DNA of 5,897 nucleotides from an uncultured Oscillospiraceae bacterium. Its GTDB lineage: Bacteria; Bacillota; Clostridia; Oscillospirales; Ruminococcaceae. Below are positions 1 to 5,422 of the stretch, piece after piece. Below the pieces are notes generated by a model, which made no database searches, was not told where the DNA came from, and saw only the letters and a list, made by a program, of their open reading frames with translations. Numbering within the stretch: the first letter of the stretch is position 1; each line of letters opens with the position of its first letter. The stretch is from the NCBI GenBank assembly GCA_934539585.1, contig CAKTCT010000074.1:1-5897 (forward strand). Reading direction: 5' to 3'. Position numbers and translations under genes: made by a program.

Positions 1-160
1 CCGAGGTTATCCACAGAATATGCTGGTAGACCTCTGCTAAACGGAAACTTTGCAATTTATGCGGTGTTGCCCTAAGTAAATCAGATTCATCTCATCCATC
101 GGCAACGCCCCTTTCGGGAGCCTGATTAAACCGCCTACCGTTTCAGGTATCACCTTACGC
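1..160 (-). ncRNA. Candidate structured RNA, truncated at left edge
   Basis: No plausible gene fills bases 1-264, but the minus strand reads as a folded RNA behind a good promoter. Visible helices: a CCC-GAAA-GGG hairpin with a GNRA tetraloop (109-119); a stem pairing 101-109 with 63-71 (eight of nine pairs, one C-A mismatch); 121-125 with 143-147; and GAGGU (30-34) with ACCUC (3-7). Longer-range matches are 39-44 with 138-143, 25-29 with 135-139, and 79-84 with 122-127. Several of these cross each other, so pseudoknots or alternative folds are possible. The GNRA loop exists only on the minus strand, which together with the promoter fixes the direction. It could be a free-standing ncRNA or a long leader of a gene beyond the left edge. 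Large Firmicutes RNAs such as the raiA motif are one possibility, but I cannot confirm a family. The 5' end is estimated from the promoter. Confidence 0.5.
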
Positions 161-164
161 CTTT

Positions 165-194
165 ATCATATCATAGGCCGTCTACCTTTGTCAA
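165..194 (-). promoter_or_regulatory. Sigma-A-type promoter for the minus-strand RNA
   Basis: On the minus strand a perfect -35 TTGACA (194-189) is followed after 18 bases by TATGAT (170-165), preceded by TG one base upstream, an extended -10. A second overlapping TATGAT lies at 175-170 but is only 13 bases from the -35. Transcription should start near 157-160 and run left, away from secG. This is the best match to the housekeeping consensus in the window. Confidence 0.65.
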
Positions 195-245
195 ATAAAA
201 CGCCCGCCTTCGCAAAAAATCCCCCGAAAACTTTCCCCCAACCCC

Positions 246-274
246 TTGCGCCGGCGAAAAAAGTATGGTATACT
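246..274 (+). promoter_or_regulatory. Promoter of secG, extended -10 type
   Basis: TATACT (269-274) is preceded by TGG, giving an extended -10 element. A weak -35, TTGCGC (246-251), lies 17 bases upstream. Transcription is expected to start near 281, leaving a leader of about 65 bases before secG. The promoter is divergent from the minus-strand RNA promoter, about 50 bases away. Confidence 0.6.
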
Positions 275-291
275 ATAAAAGCGAATCGTCT

Positions 292-309
292 GCCTGCTTG
301 CGCGCAGGC
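292..309 (+). promoter_or_regulatory. Hairpin in the secG leader
   Basis: GCCTGC (292-297) pairs perfectly with GCAGGC (304-309) around a six-base loop. It lies about 10 bases after the predicted transcription start and 25 bases before the ribosome binding site. No run of T follows, so it is not a terminator; a role in 5' end stability is a guess. Confidence 0.4.
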
Positions 310-345
310 GTTGGAACCAATAAAAAAAACTGCGGAGGGTCAAAA

Positions 346-597
346 ATGAACGTGTTTGAAATTATCGGCGGTATCATCCTGCTGATTGCCTGCATCATCC
401 TCATCGTGCTGGTCATGCTTCAGGAGAGCAAGGACAACGGCGTGCAGTCCCTTACCGGCGGCAGCAGCGACTCCTACCTGGGGAAAAACTCCGGCCGGAC
501 CCTGGACGCCATGCTGTCCAAGATCACCAAGTACGCGGCCATCGCGTTCTTTGTGCTGACGCTGCTGGTCAGCATTTTCACCGTTTACATTAAGTAA
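346..597 (+). CDS. secG: SecG, preprotein translocase subunit
   Basis: SecG is the small membrane subunit of the SecYEG channel and helps SecA-driven export of unfolded proteins. The 83-residue product has the family's size and layout: a hydrophobic helix at about residues 4-24, a polar glycine/serine-rich loop (about 26-55, with the LQESKDNG and GSSDSYLGKNSG segments), and a second helix at about 63-82. The frame stays open upstream to 265, but ATG 346 is chosen. It has a strong GGAGGG binding site at 334-339, and the upstream codons fall across the promoter and leader and give no SecG-like residues. It has its own promoter and is followed by a strong terminator, so it may be transcribed largely alone, although secG next to rnr is a common Firmicutes arrangement. 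Confidence 0.93.
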   Translation: MNVFEIIGGIILLIACIILIVLVMLQESKDNGVQSLTGGSSDSYLGKNSGRTLDAMLSKITKYAAIAFFVLTLLVSIFTVYIK

Positions 598-613
598 GAC
601 GGAACGTGACACA

Positions 614-671
614 GGGGCTGTCTCGATCAGACGGAGCGCAGTGCGCAGACGGGATCGGGGCAGCCCTTTTT
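614..671 (+). terminator. Intrinsic terminator between secG and rnr
   Basis: A 14-pair stem joins 615-628 with 653-666 (one G-U pair at 623/658 and one at 621/660). An inner small hairpin (636-639 with 643-646) closes the middle, and TTTTT (667-671) follows at once. It ends only 23 bases before the rnr start, and I see no promoter after it, so rnr transcription probably depends on readthrough. Confidence 0.85.
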
Positions 672-693
672 CGTAGATCAGAAAGGAACATTC

Positions 694-2802
694 ATGGAAA
701 AATGGAAAAAACGCATCCAGCTGGCTCTGGAAAAGGCCGGAAAAAAGGGCCTTTCCCTGAAAGAGCTGGCCGGAGCCTGTAAAGTGAAAAAGGAGGACCG
801 CAAATCCTTCGCCAAAGCCCTGGACCAATGCCTCCAGGAAGGGCAGGTCCTGGAAAAGAAAAAGCGCCTGATCTCCGCCGGAGCCAAGGGCCTGCGGCCT
901 GCGGTAATCAAGCGCCTGAACCGGACCTACGCCTTCGCCGAGCTCTCCCCCGAGGGCGGCGAGGTCTTTGTCCCCGGCAGCAAGCTGAAAGGAGCCATGA
1001 CCGGGGACCGGGTCCTTCTCCGGGTGCTGCCTCCCCGGGGCAGCGGCCTTCCCGACGGCGAGGTCCGGGAGATTCTGGAGGAAAATGCCCAGCCCTTTTC
1101 CGGGGTCCTGCGGATTCTGCCCCAGGGGGCCTTCCTCCAGCCCGACGACCTGGGGAACATGGACCTCCGGGTGACCGGGGACCTCTCCGATGCCCGGGAC
1201 GGCGACAAGGTCTTAGCGGAGATCGTCCGGCGGGGAGAGAGCCACTGGGACCACCAGGTCCGCATCCTCAAGCGCTTCGGCCCGGCGGACCGGGCGGCGG
1301 TGTGCTGCCAGGCCATTCTGGAAACCCGGGGGATTTCCCCGGAGTTCCCGGCGGCGGTCCTGGACGAAGCCCGGACCCTGGCCCACCGGGGCCTTTCTGA
1401 CGGGGAGCTGGCGGGCCGGGAGGACCTGCGCTCCGAGCGGATCTTCACCATTGACGGCGCGGACTCCAAGGACCTGGACGACGGGGTCAGCCTCCACAAA
1501 TACGGGGATTTCTACGAGCTGGGGGTCCACATCGCCGACGTCTCCCACTACGTCCGGAAGGGCTCCCTTCTGGACGGGGAGGCCCTGGCCCGGGGGACCA
1601 GCATCTACTACGCCGACAAGGTCATCCCCATGCTGCCCAAGGAGCTTTCCAACGGCATCTGCTCCCTGAACCCCGGGGAGGACCGGCTGGCCTTTTCCGC
1701 CATCCTCACCCTGGACGCCCAGGGCCGCCTGACGGACTTCGACTTCCGGAAAACGGTGATCCGCTCCCGGGTCAAGGGAGTCTATGGCGAGGTCAACCGG
1801 CTCCTGGCCGGGGAGGAATCCCCGGAGCTTCTGGAAAAATACCGGGAGGTCCTCCCCGCCCTTCCCCTGATGCGGGAGCTGAAGGACCTCCTCCGGAAAA
1901 ACCGCCGGGACCGTGGCGCGCCGGACATCGACTCGGTGGAAAGCAAGCTGATTCTGGACGAAAACGGCCGCATCGTAGACGTTCAGCCCCGGGAGCGCGG
2001 GGAGGCCGAGATCATCATCGAGGAGTTCATGCTCCTGGCCAACGAAGCGGCGGCCCGGCTGGCCAGACAGCTGGAGCTGCCCTTTGTCTACCGCATCCAC
2101 GAGTACCCGGACCCGGAGCGCATCGCCTCTCTCCGGGAGACCCTGCAAAGCCTGGGCATTTCCGGGGCGGAGCTGAAGGAGCGGCCCAAGGCGGCGGCCC
2201 TGGCGGACCTTCTGGACCGCACCCGGGACCTGGACGCCGCGCCGGTCCTCAACCGGCTGGTCCTCCGGTCCATGGCCAAGGCCAAATACAGCGAGTACCC
2301 CGTGGGCCACTACGGCCTGGCCCTGGAGGACTACGCCCACTTCACCTCCCCCATCCGGCGGTACCCGGACCTGGCCATCCACCGCATCCTCAGCGCCCTG
2401 ATTCAGGGGGAGGACCCCGGGGAGCTGAAAAAGCGCTTCGGGAAGTTCGCCGCCCGGGCCGCGGCCCAGTCCAGCGCCGCCGAGGTGACGGCCATGGAGG
2501 TGGAGCGGGACTGCGAGGACTGCTACAAGGCGGAGTACATGGAGTCCCGGGTGGGACAGGTCTTTGAGGGCATCGTGTCCTCAGCGACGTCCTTCGGGCT
2601 TTATGTGGAGCTGCCCAACACCGTGGAGGGCCTGGTGCGGATGGAGGACCTCCCCGCCGGGGAGTACTTCTTCGACGGCGTCCTCTCCCTGACGGACGTC
2701 CACTCCGGCCGGCGGTTCGCCATGGGGGACCGGGTGAAGGTCCGCTGTGTGGGCGCGGACGTCAGCGCCGGAAACGTGGACTTTGTTTTAGAAGACGAAT
2801 AG
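694..2802 (+). CDS. rnr: Ribonuclease R (3'-5' exoribonuclease)
   Basis: RNase R degrades RNA processively from the 3' end, including structured RNA, and acts in rRNA quality control and mRNA decay. The 702 residues show the full RNB-family order: an N-terminal winged-helix-like region (about 1-62), two cold-shock/OB domains (about 68-130 and 135-200), the RNB catalytic domain (about 240-570) and a C-terminal S1 domain (620-702). The metal-binding aspartates are present in TIDGADSKDLDDG: D254, D260, D262 and D263. The second RNB signature HFTSPIRRYPDL begins at H549 and is followed by H563-R564. The protein stops just after S1, without the basic tail of the longer enterobacterial enzyme. ATG 694 has an AAAGGA site at 682-687. 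The stop codon overlaps the binding site of the next gene. smpB, a frequent downstream partner, is absent here. Confidence 0.96.
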   Translation: MEKWKKRIQLALEKAGKKGLSLKELAGACKVKKEDRKSFAKALDQCLQEGQVLEKKKRLISAGAKGLRPAVIKRLNRTYAFAELSPEGGEVFVPGSKLKGAMTGDRVLLRVLPPRGSGLPDGEVREILEENAQPFSGVLRILPQGAFLQPDDLGNMDLRVTGDLSDARDGDKVLAEIVRRGESHWDHQVRILKRFGPADRAAVCCQAILETRGISPEFPAAVLDEARTLAHRGLSDGELAGREDLRSERIFTIDGADSKDLDDGVSLHKYGDFYELGVHIADVSHYVRKGSLLDGEALARGTSIYYADKVIPMLPKELSNGICSLNPGEDRLAFSAILTLDAQGRLTDFDFRKTVIRSRVKGVYGEVNRLLAGEESPELLEKYREVLPALPLMRELKDLLRKNRRDRGAPDIDSVESKLILDENGRIVDVQPRERGEAEIIIEEFMLLANEAAARLARQLELPFVYRIHEYPDPERIASLRETLQSLGISGAELKERPKAAALADLLDRTRDLDAAPVLNRLVLRSMAKAKYSEYPVGHYGLALEDYAHFTSPIRRYPDLAIHRILSALIQGEDPGELKKRFGKFAARAAAQSSAAEVTAMEVERDCEDCYKAEYMESRVGQVFEGIVSSATSFGLYVELPNTVEGLVRMEDLPAGEYFFDGVLSLTDVHSGRRFAMGDRVKVRCVGADVSAGNVDFVLEDE

Positions 2803-2812
2803 GAGGCTCCCT

Positions 2813-3544
2813 TTGAACCAGCAGGATTTTCAGACCGCCCTGGAGCTGACCGCCGCCCGGACCCCCGGCGGCATCGGGACCCTGGGGGAAAAATCGGTCC
2901 ACGCGGTGCTCAAGGCGGCCTACGAGCCCCACGCTCTCAACCAGGAGGTGCCCGTGGGGGGCTATGTGGCCGACATCCTGGGGGAGGACGGGGTCATCGA
3001 AATCCAGACCCGGGCCCTGTGGCGGCTCCGGGACAAGCTGGCGGCCTTTCTGGAGGTCTGCGCCGTGACGGTGGTCCACCCGGTGTACCCCACAGAGTGG
3101 ATCAACCGCACCGACCCGGATACCGGCGAGGTGGTCCGGCGGCGCTCCTCCCGGAAGGGCCGGGCCGCCGACGTGCTGACGGAGCTGTACCCCCTCCGGG
3201 AGTTCCTGAAAAATCCACAATTTCACCTGCGGGTTGTGGAATTGGAGACGGAGCGCTGGGACATCGGCCGCTCCCGGGGCCGGAAGCAGCACCTGGACCG
3301 GGTCCCCCGGGCCTTCCTGCGGGAGTGGGTCCTGGAAAGCCCCGGGGACTACCGGGAGCTTTTGCCCCAAGAGGTCCCGGAGACCTTCACGGCGGAGGAA
3401 TTCGGCAGACTCCTCCACCAGAGGAAGGACGACGCCTGGCAGTCCCTGGCCGTGCTGGAGGTCCTGGGCCTGGCGGAGCGGGCAGGCAAACAGGGTCGGA
3501 AAAACCTCTACCGTCTGACAAAAACCGCGCTGTACGAACGATGA
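2813..3544 (+). CDS. Unrecognised protein, possible PD-(D/E)XK-type nuclease
   Basis: I do not recognise this 243-residue protein. Residues about 20-91 resemble a restriction-endonuclease-like core: E26 in a helix (TLGEKSVHAVL), D54 at the end of a strand (GGYVADIL), then E63-x-Q65 (VIEIQTR), followed by a helix with K75 and a hydrophobic strand ending VVHPV. The ExQ form replacing ExK is known in CoiA-like nucleases, which supports but does not prove a nuclease. The middle (100-170) is very basic (RRRSSRKGR at 109-117, RSRGRK at 153-158), fitting nucleic-acid binding. The C-terminus (about 195-243) looks like a winged helix. The start is TTG 2813, set by AGGAGG at 2801-2806, six bases upstream; no ATG fits. 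The binding site overlaps the rnr stop codon and the gap is ten bases, so translation is probably coupled to rnr. The last seven codons form one arm of a terminator. Confidence 0.8.
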   Translation: MNQQDFQTALELTAARTPGGIGTLGEKSVHAVLKAAYEPHALNQEVPVGGYVADILGEDGVIEIQTRALWRLRDKLAAFLEVCAVTVVHPVYPTEWINRTDPDTGEVVRRRSSRKGRAADVLTELYPLREFLKNPQFHLRVVELETERWDIGRSRGRKQHLDRVPRAFLREWVLESPGDYRELLPQEVPETFTAEEFGRLLHQRKDDAWQSLAVLEVLGLAERAGKQGRKNLYRLTKTALYER

Positions 3545-3562
3545 ACGTACAGCGCGGTTTTT
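3520..3562. terminator. Bidirectional terminator between convergent genes
   Basis: A perfect stem pairs 3521-3536 with 3546-3561 around a nine-base loop, with A3520-A3524 on one side and T3558-T3562 on the other. It therefore has a T run after the stem on both strands. It overlaps the last codons of the plus-strand gene, whose TGA lies in the loop at 3542-3544. The minus-strand tyrA stop (TAA, 3563-3561) sits in the T run. Confidence 0.92.
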
Positions 3563-4400
3563 ATTTCCGGGTCAAATCCTTTTCCTTCAACTCCCGGCCC
3601 TCCCGGAGCAGAGCCTTTAGCTGCGGGGCGTCTCCGGCAGAGAGGGCGTCCCGGTATTGAGCAAGGCTCCCGATGAGGGTGTCCACCTCGTAGAGAAGGG
3701 CGCCCCGGTTCAGGAGGAAGAGGGAGGTCCACATGTCCTCATTGAGCTTGGCCACCCGGGTCAGGTCCAGATAGCTTCCGGCGCTGAACCCGGCCTGGCT
3801 CCGGAGAGTGGGGCTTTTGATGTAGGCGTTGGAGGCCACGTGGGCCAGCTGGGAGGTGGCGGCGATGATTCGGTCGTGATCCTCCGGGGTGGAGACCACG
3901 GCCTTTCCGAAGCCCAGATTCAGGGCCAGGGTGCGGAGGGTCTCTACGGCGGCGGGGTCGGTCTCCTCGTTGGGGGTCAGGATGAAGGACGCACCGTCAA
4001 ACAGGTCGTCCTTGGCGTAGTCGAAGCCGGAAAACTCCCGGCCGGCCATGGGGTGGCACCCCACGAACCGCACCCCGGCTTCCTGCAAGGGCCCCGCGGC
4101 GGCGGAGACGACGGCCCCCTTGACACCGCAGACATCCATGACAATGCTCCCCTTCCGGAACCGGTCCCGGTTGTCTAAGAGGAAGGAAATGGTGCCTTCC
4201 GGGTACAGGCAGACCATGGTCAGGTCCGCCTCCCCAAGGGTGTCCGGGGAGCCTTCCCCATCGATGGCGCCGGCGGCTCTGGCCTTTTCCACGGCGGCAG
4301 GGTCCCGGTCCATGCCCAGGACCCGATGGGAGGTCCGCTTTTTTATGGTCTTGCACAGGGAACCGCCGATGAGCCCCAGGCCGACAACTTGAATGGTCAT
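3561..4400 (-). CDS. tyrA: Prephenate dehydrogenase
   Basis: TyrA oxidatively decarboxylates prephenate to 4-hydroxyphenylpyruvate in cytosolic tyrosine synthesis. The 279 residues begin with a Rossmann motif GLGLIGGS (7-14). An acidic residue D31 ends the second strand, which favours NAD+ over NADP+. Next come VCGVKGAV (90-97) and the catalytic HPMAGREFSGF (H116). In the helical C-terminal domain are SQLAHV (H187) and DLTRVA (R215), matching the histidine and prephenate-binding arginine known in Aquifex TyrA. The protein ends without an ACT domain, so tyrosine feedback through such a domain is not expected, and no chorismate mutase is fused. ATG 4400 has an AAGGAG-type site at 4410-4416, nine bases away. 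It stands alone here, convergent with the rnr unit, with its own promoter. Confidence 0.93.
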   Translation of the reverse strand: MTIQVVGLGLIGGSLCKTIKKRTSHRVLGMDRDPAAVEKARAAGAIDGEGSPDTLGEADLTMVCLYPEGTISFLLDNRDRFRKGSIVMDVCGVKGAVVSAAAGPLQEAGVRFVGCHPMAGREFSGFDYAKDDLFDGASFILTPNEETDPAAVETLRTLALNLGFGKAVVSTPEDHDRIIAATSQLAHVASNAYIKSPTLRSQAGFSAGSYLDLTRVAKLNEDMWTSLFLLNRGALLYEVDTLIGSLAQYRDALSAGDAPQLKALLREGRELKEKDLTRK

Positions 4401-4416
4401 GGAAAAACGCTCCTTT

Positions 4417-4460
4417 GCTTTTGTAATTTAAAGCTTAACAGTGCAAAAGCGTTTTGTCAA
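4417..4460 (-). promoter_or_regulatory. tyrA promoter with overlapping dyad
   Basis: On the minus strand TTGACA (4460-4455) is followed after 17 bases by TAAGCT (4437-4432), with TG one base before it as in an extended -10. The expected start is near 4425, giving a leader of about 25 bases. A 7-base inverted repeat, CAAAAGC (4444-4450) and GCTTTTG (4417-4423), straddles the -10 element and the start site. That is a place where a repressor could bind, but this is inference. No T-box or long leader is present. Confidence 0.55.
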
Positions 4461-4483
4461 GGGGTTTGGGGAAATTTTTCAGA

Positions 4484-4518
4484 AAAACCGGGTTATTCTT
4501 CGTCAAAACCGAGTCATT
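4484..4518. repeat. 14-base imperfect direct repeat, 21-base spacing
   Basis: AAAACCGGGTTATT (4484-4497) recurs as AAAACCGAGTCATT (4505-4518), 12 of 14 bases identical. The 21-base spacing is two helical turns, so both copies face the same side of the DNA, roughly 60-95 bases upstream of the predicted tyrA start. It could be a tandem protein-binding site or a chance remnant of a duplication. Confidence 0.4.
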
Positions 4519-4520
4519 TT

Positions 4521-4577
4521 GGGTCGCCGGAGGGTGCGGTTTGGGTGCGTTTCGGGTATCGGCAGGGTACGGCGGGT
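4521..4577 (+). repeat. GGGT blocks in an 11-base period
   Basis: GGGT begins at 4521, 4532, 4543, 4554 and 4565, exactly 11 bases apart, with a sixth at 4574 out of register. The bases between are poorly conserved, though GGGTGCG occurs at 4532 and 4543. Because 11 is not a multiple of three and no credible protein is read here, this is not a coding repeat. Four or more GGG runs on one strand could also allow a G-quadruplex, with rather long loops. This stretch fills most of the 4401-4641 intergenic region, which holds no gene that I can support. Confidence 0.5.
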
Positions 4578-4641
4578 CCCGCTGGGGGACAAGGGATGTT
4601 TGAGCGGGAATGGGTGCTTTGGATTTTTGTCAAACCGGAGG

Positions 4642-4953
4642 TCACTTTACTGTAATGCGGATTGCAACAAGCAAGCCGGTCTGCTTTTCGATTGCACTTT
4701 CAATCATCACTTCGTCTCCGATTCCGGCATTGGTTTCGCAGCCCTTTGCCAGCCAAAGACAAACATCTTCATTATCCGTAGAAATTGTGATGTATGCACG
4801 GCCTTGTCTATCGTCCTCTTTTACAACGCTCATGGCACGGTCTGTGACTGTGCCATGGTAAGTTTTTTCAGAGCCTTCCACCAGGTTTCCGCTGCAGGCA
4901 GCGAAACTCAGAATACAGGCCAACGCGAAAAATAAGACAAGTATCTTTTTCAT
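4642..4953 (-). CDS. Small predicted lipoprotein
   Basis: The 103-residue product starts with a typical lipoprotein signal: two lysines, a hydrophobic stretch (about 4-18) and a lipobox-like LSFAAC with C20 as the lipidated residue. The F at position -3 is unusual. The mature part of about 83 residues begins with a short linker, then alternating short strands (YHGTVTDRAMSVV, GRAYITIST, IGDEVMIES, LLVAIRITV) that suggest a small OB-like beta barrel exposed on the outer membrane surface. The pattern recalls small lipoproteins such as the DUF3221 group, but I cannot assign a family. The frame is open further upstream to 5055, but ATG 4953 is chosen because the signal peptide starts there and AAAGGAGT (4969-4962) lies nine bases ahead. 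Its GC content is lower than that of rnr or tyrA. No convincing promoter or terminator was seen around it. Confidence 0.78.
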   Translation of the reverse strand: MKKILVLFFALACILSFAACSGNLVEGSEKTYHGTVTDRAMSVVKEDDRQGRAYITISTDNEDVCLWLAKGCETNAGIGDEVMIESAIEKQTGLLVAIRITVK

Positions 4954-5123
4954 GCAGTCACACTCCTTTGGCAAATTCTGAATCGCCGGTCTGTGAAATC
5001 TTCTGTAACGAACACGATTCCTTGAAAGGGCCCTGAAATGGATTTCCCGCCGCAAGGCTGCCGGGAGTGTTGGCGCCGGTCATGGGCGGTTCGGGTCCTT
5101 TTGGGGGTTCGGCAAACCGGAAT

Positions 5124-5375
5124 TCAGCAGTCTTCTGAAACTTCCCCATGGACACACACTCTGCCTCCATCCGGACATTTTATATCAAACATCTTCGCAC
5201 GGGTATTTCCATAGTCCAATTCTGCTCCATTCTGGAGTGCATAAACAAGCGGGTACATACTATTCCATAACTCGTGACATAACGGCGGACACAAATCCTC
5301 AACAATGAATTCCTGGCCTTTTTTGAAATAACCGCTTCTGCATTTGCTGTCCGTAATCGTAAGTTTTACCTTTAT
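5124..5375 (-). CDS. TIGR04076-like small cysteine-containing protein
   Basis: The 83 residues match my memory of the TIGR04076 family: a short KVKLTITDSKC start, GYFKKGQEF, a central LCPPLCHELWNSMYPLVYAL helix region, then a CPDGG-type end. Cysteines are at 12, 29, 33, 67, 74 and 83. The family's function is unknown to me; metal or thiol chemistry is only a guess. The start is a problem: homologues begin with M-K, and the matching codon here is ATA (5375-5373), not ATG, GTG or TTG. A good binding site, GGAAGGTGG (5388-5380), lies four bases before that ATA. The only nearby standard alternative is TTG at 5402-5400, which has no binding site. The longer open frame to 5519 runs through the divergent integrase gene and is not credible. 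Either AUA is used, or the start codon has been lost by mutation. Confidence 0.65.
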   Translation of the reverse strand: MKVKLTITDSKCRSGYFKKGQEFIVEDLCPPLCHELWNSMYPLVYALQNGAELDYGNTRAKMFDIKCPDGGRVCVHGEVSEDC

Positions 5376-5379
5376 TCTA

Positions 5380-5388
5380 CCACCTTCC
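5380..5388 (-). promoter_or_regulatory. Ribosome binding site supporting an ATA start
   Basis: GGAAGGTGG on the minus strand matches the anti-Shine-Dalgarno sequence with one mismatch (AAGGTGG for AAGGAGG). It is the only such site near the beginning of the TIGR04076-like gene and points to initiation at about 5375, where the codon is ATA. Confidence 0.5.
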
Positions 5389-5422
5389 GGTCCGTTTTGC
5401 AAGGGCTTGGGAGGTGTTTTTC

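Noticed and set aside
7..15. Perfect DnaA box TTATCCACA
   Set aside because: A single copy without neighbouring boxes, AT-rich unwinding region or dnaA/dnaN genes is not evidence of an origin; it lies within the candidate RNA.
37..75. Plus-strand reading NGNFAIYAVLP followed by a stop, reminiscent of a tmRNA tag
   Set aside because: It does not end in the usual ALAA, there is no tRNA-like 3' domain or CCA end downstream, and the GNRA hairpin and promoter favour the minus strand.
265..345. Upstream in-frame extension of SecG starting at 265
   Set aside because: It begins inside the promoter, gives no SecG-like sequence, and ATG 346 has a strong ribosome binding site.
1213..2382. 389-codon open frame antisense to rnr, and other long frames opposite rnr and tyrA
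   Set aside because: They mirror the GC-rich third codon positions of the real genes, have repetitive low-complexity compositions and show no family motifs.
4578..4608. CCCGCT/AGCGGG inverted repeat as a terminator for the lipoprotein gene
   Set aside because: The stem has only six pairs, the loop is 19 bases, and no T run follows on the minus strand.
4441..4935. 164-codon plus-strand frame across the intergenic region and the lipoprotein gene
   Set aside because: It has no ribosome binding site, overlaps a well-supported gene on the other strand, and its arginine/valine-rich start comes from the GGGT repeats.
4954..5055. 34-codon N-terminal extension of the lipoprotein gene
   Set aside because: It would place a charged stretch before a clear signal peptide; the AAAGGAGT site marks the internal ATG as the start.
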